A stretch of 58,050 bases of DNA, from positions 1 through 58,050 of the forward strand of contig JAOTVV010000019.1 in assembly GCA_029863245.1 (NCBI GenBank), given 5' to 3'. Position 1 is the first letter of the stretch; each line of letters starts with the position of its first letter. The notes under the pieces were generated by a model. It did no database searches. It was not told where the DNA came from and worked only from the letters and a program-made list of their open reading frames with translations. This document shows positions 16,405-23,276 of the stretch, one piece after another. The DNA is from Gemmatimonadota bacterium. Its GTDB lineage: Bacteria; Gemmatimonadota; Gemmatimonadetes; Gemmatimonadales; GWC2-71-9. The position numbers were made by a program, and so were the translations under genes.

Positions 16405-17112
16405 GTGAGAGATCTGACTCACTACATCCCGATCGCCACGACGTTCATCGCGCTCGGGTTCGCGTCTGTGATTCTGCGTCGGTATTGGCAGCGTCGCAGC
16501 GGTCCGCAGCTCCTCTGGTGGGGTATCGGTATCCTGCTCTACGGGGTGGGCACGGCCACAGAGGCGTCGGTCACCCTGTTTGGCTGGAGCGCGCCGCTCT
16601 TCCGGGCCTGGTACATCTCCGGGGCGCTCCTCGGGGGCGCGCCGCTCGCTCAGGGCACCGTGTACTTGCTCACCCGGCGTCCGGTGGCCAACCGGTTGGC
16701 CGTCGCCCTGGTGCTCTGGGTGTCGGTCGCCGCCGTGTTCGTCATGCTGTCCCCCATCGACTTCGCGCTGGTGGACCCGCACCGGCTGTCGGGCCGGGTG
16801 ATGGAATGGACCTGGGTTCGCGCGTTCAGCCCCCCGGTGAACACCTGCGCAGCGATCTTCCTGATCGGTGGTGCCGTGTATTCGGCGCTCCGCTTTCGGC
16901 GGAACCCAGCCATGCACCACCGCAATGTCGGGAACGTGCTCATCGCCGTCGGTGCGTTGCTGCCGGGCATCGGCGGGACGGCGACACGCTTCGGACACGT
17001 CGAGGTTCTCTACGTCACGGAGCTCATCGGCCTCATCCTGATTTGGCTGGGATACCGATGGAATGTTCGAACTCCCGTGGTGGTCGAGATACCCGGCGCC
17101 GTGGCCGCATGA
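16405..17112 (+). CDS. Multi-span membrane protein, uncharacterised
   Basis: The 235-residue protein has about seven hydrophobic helices and a short soluble tail. I do not recognise a named family. The first two helices (RRYWQR then LLWWGIGILLYGVG) resemble the membrane sensor domain of the histidine kinase at 11546. It begins at GTG 16405 with GTGAGGT upstream, 37 bp after TonB receptor 1, and may be in that operon. A sensory or transport-accessory membrane role is a guess. Confidence 0.75.
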   Translation: MRDLTHYIPIATTFIALGFASVILRRYWQRRSGPQLLWWGIGILLYGVGTATEASVTLFGWSAPLFRAWYISGALLGGAPLAQGTVYLLTRRPVANRLAVALVLWVSVAAVFVMLSPIDFALVDPHRLSGRVMEWTWVRAFSPPVNTCAAIFLIGGAVYSALRFRRNPAMHHRNVGNVLIAVGALLPGIGGTATRFGHVEVLYVTELIGLILIWLGYRWNVRTPVVVEIPGAVAA

Positions 17113-17484
17113 CGGGCCGGTCAGCACCGTTCGTGGCCACAGGGTGTGGCATGTAGCCATGCCCAGACCGCATCGGCGGTCATCTCCCCAAACGGCACGG
17201 GTCGCTTCGGCGGCCCGTGTTCGTTGCTGCCCCCCGGCACGGGAGTTCTGACGGTGGCGCGCTGCTCGGTGGCCTTCTCCACTGCGGATCGGTATTGTTA
17301 GGGCACTGCGCTCACAGGCGGATCCACGCACGTGCCCCAACAGCAAGATCAGGAATCGCCAGAGCACGTCCGCAGGAGCCTCGCCTTCGTACGCGAATTC
17401 GATCGCGATGCCCAGTGAAGACGTAGCGATCGACGCCGCAGGAGAGCCGACTAACCTCACCACCACAGGCCGTGGAGGATACGC
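17113..17484. other. 372-bp intergenic region
   Basis: No convincing gene is visible on either strand. It contains one strong hairpin with a UUCG loop (17196-17219, listed separately), which probably ends the transcript of the membrane protein gene. I saw no tRNA T-loop motif and no clear promoter. The last 15 bases hold the GGAGG ribosome binding site of the small gene at 17485. Confidence 0.6.
17196..17219 (+). terminator. UUCG-tetraloop hairpin, probable terminator
   Basis: CACGGGTCGC (17196-17205) and GCGGCCCGTG (17210-17219) form a 10-bp stem (one U-G pair) closed by the very stable C(UUCG)G loop, followed by TTCGTTG. It lies 84 nt after the membrane protein stop. Confidence 0.65.
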
Positions 17485-17733
17485 ATGGGCGAAGCGATCA
17501 CGCTCGATCATTTGGTGAAGAAGTTGGAGGGACTGCACGACGCGATGCGGAAGGGAGAGCTGGAGCACGGCGAGTACGACCAGCGGCTGGCCCGCATGAT
17601 TACCGAGCTCCGCGAGCGGAAGCTCGTAGCGGAGAGACCGGAGATTCTCTCCACCCTTCAAGACCTGGAACAACGCGGCATTGTCACTGCGTCGGTTCGG
17701 AGCCATATCGTGAGCCGGCTGGGCCTCGCCTGA
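17485..17733 (+). CDS. Small helical protein, uncharacterised (82 aa)
   Basis: The product is highly charged and predicted helical (LVKKLEGLHDAMRKGELEHGEYD, then an Arg/Glu-rich central part) with a Val/Leu C-terminal helix. No signal peptide or membrane segment is seen and no family is recognised. It is well supported as a gene by GTGGAGGATACGC upstream of the ATG and by a strong terminator straight after the stop. It lies between the two TonB receptor genes but is separated from both by hairpins, so it is probably transcribed on its own. Confidence 0.65.
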   Translation: MGEAITLDHLVKKLEGLHDAMRKGELEHGEYDQRLARMITELRERKLVAERPEILSTLQDLEQRGIVTASVRSHIVSRLGLA

Positions 17734-17747
17734 GATGGTCCCCTCAG

Positions 17748-17781
17748 GGCTCCCGGCCGGCTCGCTGGCCGGGGGCCTTTT
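17748..17781 (+). terminator. Intrinsic terminator after the 82-aa gene
   Basis: GGCTCCCGGCC pairs over 11 bp (one U-G) with GGCCGGGGGCC around the 8-nt loop GGCTCGCT, and is followed by TTTT at 17778-17781. It lies inside the open frame that extends TonB receptor 2 upstream, which is a reason to reject the ATG at 17735 as its start. Confidence 0.85.
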
Positions 17782-17827
17782 CCACTCAAGCCATCTGACC
17801 GTCGACCATGCCTGCCACCGCACGCGG

Positions 17828-20359
17828 GTGACCGCCGGCGTGCAACGTGCCCCTTCGCGGAGCCGGGCCACCGGCTTCGCGCTGCTCGCCGCGTGCGTGT
17901 TCCCGGGATCGGCCATCGCGCAGACCGGCTTGCTCGTCGCTGCGCCCCAGGGGGTGGAGCAATGGAACACCGCGCTGCACGAAGCCGTGGCCGAAGTGCG
18001 CTGGGCCCCGGGACCGGTTGGACTGGTGTTCCTGGGGAGAGGAGACGCCGCCGCCCGTGACTGGGGGAACGCTCTCGACGCCTTGGCACGCCGAGGCGCG
18101 CGCACCGTGGTGGTGGTTCCGATGCCGCAGGTCGACGCCGAAGGGTTCTTCGCCCTACTCGAGGGCCTTCCCGGCCGCGACACCCTCCGTGTGGCCGCTC
18201 CGCCGCCCGAGCTGTCCCCGTTCGGTGTGGCCCGCTGGATCGAATACGGCGCGGGAGCGGCGCTCGCGGGCCGGGTGGAGGGGATGGGTGGTCGCCCCCT
18301 TTATCGGCTGCCCCCGCTGAACGTCACGGCGACCCGAACCATGCGCACCACATTTGGCACGCCGTTCTCTGTGTCCGTCCTGGGGCGGGACGCCATCATG
18401 ACGCAGACGTCGAGCGGGGTCGCCGATCTGTTCCGCGACGTCCCGGGACTGGACGTCGAGGGTGTGGGAGCCAACCAGCGCCGACCGGCCATCCGCGGCC
18501 TGCTCGGTCAGCGGATCCTGCTCCTTGCCGATGGGCTCCGGCTCAACAACACTCGACGCCGTCAGGACTCGGGTGAGACGCCTGCGCTGGTCGACCCTGC
18601 CGACATCGAGCGAATCGAGGTGGTGCGGGGTGCCGCCTCGGTACTGTACGGATCGGACGCCGTGGGCGGAGTGGTGAACCTCATCGAGCTCACACCCGGC
18701 GCGGCCACGGCCGAGGCACCGGTCCGTACCCGCGTCGGCGTCCGGTACCGCACGGTCGATCGGCAGGTGAACCCATCGGGCAGCATGACCGCTCGCATCG
18801 GCCGCCTGGCGGTCCGCCTTGCTGGGAGCTACCGACACGCCGATCCCTACTCGGCACCCGGAGGGACCTTCGGGACGGTGACGCTCGACAGCACGACCCG
18901 AGTCGAGGATACGGGCGTGCAGGATCATTCGGGCGCCGTCACCGTGGCCTACCAGGTCGCACCCCAACACGAGCTGTACGCGAAACACGAGCGCTACTGG
19001 GCCAACGATGCGGGTTTCGGGTTCGTCGACCCGGCGGTGCTGGGCGACGGCCTGCCAAGGGTGCAACTGCTCTTTCCGGAGCAACGATTCACCCGCTCAA
19101 CGGTGCGGTATCAAGGGGCGAACCTCGATCTCCTCGCCCTCGATCGGCTCGCGGTCGCCGTATACTGGCAGCAGAACGACCGCCAGTTCGATACCAACGT
19201 GTTCTCGCCGCTTGGTCCGACGGCCCCGCCCGGAGCCGGCGTGCTGGTCGAGAGTCGGAGCTTTACGGACCTCGATACCTACGGCTTCAGGGTCGAGGCG
19301 CAGCGAGTGCTTGGCGGCGGGCACGTGCTCACGTACGGGGTCGATCTCTTCCGGGATCGTGCCCAGGGTACGGACTCCACCCGGACGACGGTGACGATCG
19401 TTGGTCCACCGACAGTGACGGATCGGACCAACCCCCGCGTCCCGACCGCAACGTTTCGGAGTCTGGGCGCGTTCGTGCAGGCAGAGGTGAATCTGGCTCA
19501 CCAGGCCACGCTCGTTTTGGGAATGCGCTATCAGGACGTGCGCACGGCCACGCGTCCCACCCCGGGGGTGACGGAGCCGCTGGTCGACGCCACAGATCGC
19601 ACGTTGGTGGGCGCCGCCAACCTCTTGGTGCGGCTCCGGTCCGATGTGAATGTCGTGGCGTCGGCAGGCCGTGCGTTCCGGTCTCCGAACCTGGTCGAGC
19701 GCTTCTTTAGCGGGTCGTCCCCGGAAGGACGCGGCGTTTGGATCAGGAACCCCGCTCTCGAGCCCGAGAAGAGCCTCAATCTGGAGCTGGGCCTGCGGTA
19801 CCGTGGCTCCGTGGTCGAGGCCGACGCGTTCGTATTCCGAAACACGATCTTCGACGGCATCCAGATCACGCCGACAGGGCAGACCGTCAACGGCGTGCCC
19901 GAGTTCCAAAACCGGAATGTCGAAGAGCTCCGCTACACGGGAATCGAATTGACAGCGACCGTCGCGCTGTGGCGGGGGTTATCCCTGCGTGGGGACTTCA
20001 CACGCCTGGCGACTCGGAACGTCACGGACCCCGACGAACCGCTGGGTGAGGGCTATCCCCACCGCATCAGGGGCGTGCTCCGCTACGACGGGCCGCGGAA
20101 CCGGCTGTGGGGAGAGTATGTCGTTCGCCACCACGGGCGGCGGGACAGCGCGGATCTCGGGACGAGTCCCATCCTTCCCTACGTTCCGCCGTTCACCGTG
20201 CACACCGTCCGCGGTGGCGTGATCATCCGCCGAGGCCTGCGTCTCGGGCTCGCCGTGGAAAACCTGACCAACGCGCTGTACGCCGAAGCTACCAACGTTG
20301 GCTTCTTCCGTCCCGAGCCGAAACGGAGCGTCGCGCTCACGTCGTCGGTGGAGTTCTAG
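17828..20359 (+). CDS. TonB-dependent receptor 2 with N-terminal degenerate CbiX-like domain
   Basis: From GTG 17828 the product is 843 residues: a signal peptide (RSRATGFALLAACVFPGSAIAQ), an extra domain at about 34-145, then a plug from about 163 (LPPLNVTATRTM…, RPAIRGLLGQRILLLADGLRLNN, VLYGSDAVGGVVNLI) and a barrel ending in VEF. The extra domain has the WN-containing start, the alternating beta/alpha pattern and the ALARRGARTVVVVPM segment typical of CbiX/sirohydrochlorin-chelatase-like proteins, but the metal-site His of their HG motif is replaced (VAAPQG). GTG 17828 is preferred to ATG 17735 because the latter would translate a terminator and bury the signal peptide. Ligand unknown; a tetrapyrrole or metal chelate is suggested only by the extra domain. 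Confidence 0.9.
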   Translation: MTAGVQRAPSRSRATGFALLAACVFPGSAIAQTGLLVAAPQGVEQWNTALHEAVAEVRWAPGPVGLVFLGRGDAAARDWGNALDALARRGARTVVVVPMPQVDAEGFFALLEGLPGRDTLRVAAPPPELSPFGVARWIEYGAGAALAGRVEGMGGRPLYRLPPLNVTATRTMRTTFGTPFSVSVLGRDAIMTQTSSGVADLFRDVPGLDVEGVGANQRRPAIRGLLGQRILLLADGLRLNNTRRRQDSGETPALVDPADIERIEVVRGAASVLYGSDAVGGVVNLIELTPGAATAEAPVRTRVGVRYRTVDRQVNPSGSMTARIGRLAVRLAGSYRHADPYSAPGGTFGTVTLDSTTRVEDTGVQDHSGAVTVAYQVAPQHELYAKHERYWANDAGFGFVDPAVLGDGLPRVQLLFPEQRFTRSTVRYQGANLDLLALDRLAVAVYWQQNDRQFDTNVFSPLGPTAPPGAGVLVESRSFTDLDTYGFRVEAQRVLGGGHVLTYGVDLFRDRAQGTDSTRTTVTIVGPPTVTDRTNPRVPTATFRSLGAFVQAEVNLAHQATLVLGMRYQDVRTATRPTPGVTEPLVDATDRTLVGAANLLVRLRSDVNVVASAGRAFRSPNLVERFFSGSSPEGRGVWIRNPALEPEKSLNLELGLRYRGSVVEADAFVFRNTIFDGIQITPTGQTVNGVPEFQNRNVEELRYTGIELTATVALWRGLSLRGDFTRLATRNVTDPDEPLGEGYPHRIRGVLRYDGPRNRLWGEYVVRHHGRRDSADLGTSPILPYVPPFTVHTVRGGVIIRRGLRLGLAVENLTNALYAEATNVGFFRPEPKRSVALTSSVEF

Positions 20360-20376
20360 GGGGCCGTCTGCCCGGC

Positions 20377-20406
20377 GCGTGCGGGACCCAGTAGAGCCCC
20401 GCACGC
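20377..20406. terminator. Bidirectional hairpin between convergent TonB receptor 2 and nirS
   Basis: GCGTGCGGG (20377-20385) and CCCGCACGC (20398-20406) form a perfect 9-bp stem with a 12-nt loop in the 60-bp gap between two convergent genes. There is no T-run in either direction. Confidence 0.6.
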
Positions 20407-20419
20407 ACACCGGCCGCGG

Positions 20420-22378
20420 CTAGTAGACGTCCTCGGCTGTGTTGTGGACGTTGAACTTGCCGGTCGGGGTGACGAGCCAATCACCCCGGATCCGGTGCTT
20501 TTCGGCGAGCGTCTTGTCGTCGTAGATGACGAGCTCACCCTTGGGATCCCAGACGGACACCCAGACCTCGGTGCCGGCGCGGTTGTACTCGAAGTGCACT
20601 GCCCGCCCGCGGTCACCCACGGTCCAGCACCGATGGACTTTCGCTTCCTGCTTGGAGTAGACACAGGTCTGTCGAGCGCCTTCAGGGTCGTTGTTCAACG
20701 CCATGTCGAACCAGACCCACGCCGAGTTGGGGTGAGTCTTGAGGAAGAGACTTCCGGTACCAGTGAATGGCACCTGCCTCACCACCTTCCATGCGTGCTG
20801 TGGGTGGTTCGCCGGATCGGCGCCGTAGACCGAGAGCAGTCCTTGCCCGATGTGCGTCGTAGCGTTCACCCAGCCGAACTCCGGATCCTGCCAGTTGGCG
20901 CCGCGCCCGGGATGGGGACGAACGCCGGTCTCGAACGTCGCGGCCAGTTCCTGCGTCTCGGCGTCGATCACCACCATCTTGTTCCGCATGTTTGCCGCCA
21001 CCAGGAAGTAGCGCCCCGAATGATCCCACCCGCCGTCGTGGAGGAACCGTTCCGCCGGAATGCGCGAGACGACGGGGAAGCCCTTCTTGGAGTAGTCCAC
21101 GATCGCCACGAATCCCGACTCCTTGAGCGCGACCATCCATACCGGACCGTTGTGCGACGCGACAATGGCCGCGACGCGGACCTCGGTGAGCGGCTCGTTG
21201 GTATCGTAGGTGCTTCCTCCTACATCGGTCACCGACAGGGGCTCGAGGGTCAATCCGTCGTAGACCACGTACTGCGTCGGCCAGTAACAGCCCTCGATCA
21301 GGTAGCGGTCCTCGTATCCGGGGTACTTGCTCCCCTCGACGCTCCGGGCATCCGTGCATCCCTGGACCTGTGCGACCAGCGTCGGCGTCTCGGTCCAGAG
21401 ATCGATGAGCGTGACACGCCCGTCACGGCCGATGGCGTAGAAGTAGCGCCCCGTGGATGACGACCGCAGGATGTGCACGGCGAAGCCGGTCTCGACCGTG
21501 GTAATGTGCTCGTAGGTGTCACCGTCGATGATCGCGACCTGGCCCGCGTCACGGAGAATCACTCCGAAATAGTTCTCCCAGTCGCGCGTGGTTTGCGGAG
21601 CCTTGGGTCGACTGGCCACCGGAACCTTGAGACTCCAGCTTGCCCTGATCTCGCTGAGCGGCCGCTGCGGCGGGTCCGGTGGAGGCAGTTGGACGAACTT
21701 GGCCATCAGGGTGAGCTCGTCGGCAGAGAGAATGCCCTGGCGACCCCACGGCGGCATCCCGCCGGGGGTGCCGTTGGCCAGGATCGCGCGGATCGCCGCG
21801 GTCCCGATCTGGGTGGTGCGTTCGGGCTGGATGTTGGGGCCGGTGGCGCCTGCCCTGAGCGTGCCGTGACAGCCCGCGCACCGATCGAAATAGATTCGGC
21901 TGCCCTCCTCGAATGCGGCCGGGGTGAGCTCCACCGGACCGAGATCCTCGCTGGCCGCGACGGTGCGGCCTTCGCTCACTCGGGTGATGTAGTCGAGGAC
22001 CTGGTCGATCTCCTCGTCGTTCAGGTTGGGCGACACCATCGGCACGTTGTTCCACTGGGCCAGGATCGCGCGGCCGATCGAGTCCGTCTTGGTCATCCCG
22101 ACGGGATCTCTGAGCCAGCGGACGAGCCAGTCGTGGGCACGCACCTGGTGGATATCCTTCAGGTCGGGTCCGATCCGCGGACCCTCGCCGATCGAATGGC
22201 ACGCAAAGCAAACGCGGTCGTAGATCTCCTTGCCGGGATCGGCCGCAACGGTCACCGCTTCTCCTCCCTCCCGCTCCCCGGTGCGGCATGCTCCTGCGAA
22301 CACGAGGAGTGCCACCGATCCCAGCATGACCGGCAGCGCCTGGCGGTATCCTGCAACACGACGTTGGAACGCACTCAT
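20420..22378 (-). CDS. nirS: Cytochrome cd1 nitrite reductase with two c-type heme domains
   Basis: The 652-residue protein reduces nitrite to nitric oxide in denitrification. It has a signal with a lipobox-like Cys31, a first cytochrome c domain (C57-FA-C60-H61), a second (C167-AG-C170-H171), and a d1-heme eight-bladed propeller (about 265-652). The two d1-site histidines expected for NirS are present: H409 in IVASHNGP and H447 in FLHDGGW. PHPGRGANW, SLFLKTHP and the C-terminal TPTGKFNVHNT are also NirS hallmarks. Known NirS proteins usually have one c-domain; the extra N-terminal one may replace a separate electron donor. GGAGGAA precedes the ATG. No d1-heme synthesis genes (nirF, nirE, nirJ) are in the window. 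A divergent Rrf2 regulator probably controls it. Confidence 0.92.
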   Translation of the reverse strand: MSAFQRRVAGYRQALPVMLGSVALLVFAGACRTGEREGGEAVTVAADPGKEIYDRVCFACHSIGEGPRIGPDLKDIHQVRAHDWLVRWLRDPVGMTKTDSIGRAILAQWNNVPMVSPNLNDEEIDQVLDYITRVSEGRTVAASEDLGPVELTPAAFEEGSRIYFDRCAGCHGTLRAGATGPNIQPERTTQIGTAAIRAILANGTPGGMPPWGRQGILSADELTLMAKFVQLPPPDPPQRPLSEIRASWSLKVPVASRPKAPQTTRDWENYFGVILRDAGQVAIIDGDTYEHITTVETGFAVHILRSSSTGRYFYAIGRDGRVTLIDLWTETPTLVAQVQGCTDARSVEGSKYPGYEDRYLIEGCYWPTQYVVYDGLTLEPLSVTDVGGSTYDTNEPLTEVRVAAIVASHNGPVWMVALKESGFVAIVDYSKKGFPVVSRIPAERFLHDGGWDHSGRYFLVAANMRNKMVVIDAETQELAATFETGVRPHPGRGANWQDPEFGWVNATTHIGQGLLSVYGADPANHPQHAWKVVRQVPFTGTGSLFLKTHPNSAWVWFDMALNNDPEGARQTCVYSKQEAKVHRCWTVGDRGRAVHFEYNRAGTEVWVSVWDPKGELVIYDDKTLAEKHRIRGDWLVTPTGKFNVHNTAEDVY

Positions 22379-22418
22379 GACTTCCTCCGACCTCCGTGGT
22401 GCACACGAGGTTGTGCGG

Positions 22419-22485
22419 GTTGCAGCAACAATGCCCCTTGACAGGCGACACGAACAATATCACGATTTGATCATGGCGAAGTCAA
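22419..22485 (-). promoter_or_regulatory. nirS promoter with nearby dyad in the nirS-rrf2 intergenic region
   Basis: On the minus strand TTGACT (complement of 22480-22485) and GATATT (complement of 22456-22461) are separated by 18 bp, a reasonable sigma-70-type promoter starting near 22449, about 70 nt before the nirS ATG. A perfect 11-bp dyad GTTGCAGCAAC (22419-22429) lies in the predicted leader and is a candidate binding site for the divergent Rrf2 protein. On the plus strand TTGACA at 22438 could be a -35 for the rrf2 gene, but no good -10 follows. Confidence 0.45.
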
Positions 22486-22527
22486 GAATAGACCACGCAC
22501 TGCTTTCCTGCTGGGGAAAGCGAGCCC

Positions 22528-22941
22528 ATGCTGTCCGGAACCGCTGAGTACGCGCTGCGCGCTGTCGTGTACCTGGCGCGGGAACGCGATCCCGGGAAAC
22601 ACGTCCGGGCCAATGATCTCGCCGGCGCGATCGATGTGCCCAAGAACTACCTGTCCAAGATCCTCCACGAGCTTTCACGGGCCGGCGTGCTGCGGTCGAC
22701 CCGCGGCAAGGGAGGTGGCTTTCGGCTCGCTGTTCCCCCCGGGGAGTTGTCGCTTCTCAGCATTGTATCGCTCTTTGACCAGATCGGCGAGCGACGGCGG
22801 TGCCTGCTGGGACGACCCGAGTGCAGCGACCACGATCCCTGTCCGGTCCACGGTCAGTGGAAATCCACCGCGGAGCAGATCGCCGCGTTCTTCCGAGACA
22901 CGACGGTGGCCGACGTGATTGGCGCTGGGAGCCTCAGGTGA
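22528..22941 (+). CDS. Rrf2-family iron-sulfur regulator (NsrR-like)
   Basis: The 137-residue product has the Rrf2 winged helix (LSGTAEYALRAVVYLAR, VPKNYLSKILHELSRAGVL, STRGKGGGFRLA) and three cysteines in a C-x6-C-x5-C spacing within CLLGRPECSDHDPC, the usual Fe-S ligand region. NsrR, a member of this family, senses nitric oxide through its cluster. Divergence from nirS, whose product makes nitric oxide, strongly supports an NsrR-like role, though other Rrf2 members (IscR, RsrR) cannot be excluded from sequence alone. It overlaps the following cupin gene by GTGA. Confidence 0.88.
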   Translation: MLSGTAEYALRAVVYLARERDPGKHVRANDLAGAIDVPKNYLSKILHELSRAGVLRSTRGKGGGFRLAVPPGELSLLSIVSLFDQIGERRRCLLGRPECSDHDPCPVHGQWKSTAEQIAAFFRDTTVADVIGAGSLR

Positions 22942-23258
22942 ACGCGGAGTCGAACGCCGGGCCTATGCGGGCAGAGGAGCTCGTCGCCTACCAGCAGGGG
23001 GCTATTGTAAGCCGGATCGTGCTCAAGCGCGACGGCGGCTCAGTCACCGTGTTTGCCTTCGACTCGGGCGAGAGCCTGAGCGAGCACACGGTGCCGCACG
23101 CGGCATTGGTACACGTCCTGGACGGCGACGCGGAGATCACTGTGGGCGGGACAGTGCATCGGCTGCGCGCGGGACAAATGGTTGAGCTTCCCGCCAACGT
23201 CCCGCACGCCGTCGCCGCCCCCAGCCGCTTCAAGATGGTTCTCACGATGCTCAAGTAG
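22938..23258 (+). CDS. Small cupin-domain protein
   Basis: The 106-residue product is a single cupin beta-barrel with motif 1 around SEHTVPHAALVHVLDGDAEI and motif 2 around MVELPANVPHAV. The metal-binding histidines of motif 1 are partly kept, so it may hold one metal. GTG 22938 overlaps the rrf2 stop by 4 bp; a longer start at 22800 would lie well inside rrf2. Co-transcription with an NsrR-like gene beside nirS suggests a role in nitric-oxide or nitrite stress, but the reaction is unknown. Confidence 0.82.
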   Translation: MNAESNAGPMRAEELVAYQQGAIVSRIVLKRDGGSVTVFAFDSGESLSEHTVPHAALVHVLDGDAEITVGGTVHRLRAGQMVELPANVPHAVAAPSRFKMVLTMLK

Positions 23259-23276
23259 GCCACCGTGGCCTCGTGC

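Noticed and set aside
17735..17827. ATG 17735 as the start of TonB receptor 2.
   Set aside because: It is 2 bp after the previous stop, translates through a strong intrinsic terminator and places 31 residues before the signal peptide.
22467..22485. An FNR/NNR-type box (TTGAT…GTCAA) between nirS and the Rrf2 gene.
   Set aside because: The half-sites are separated by 8 rather than 4 bp and the second does not match ATCAA; the bases are better explained by the -35 of the nirS promoter.
23258..23270. GGCC-ACCGT-GGCC hairpin between the cupin and hexosaminidase genes as a terminator.
   Set aside because: The stem is only 4 bp, overlaps a stop codon and has no T-run, so it is too weak to call.
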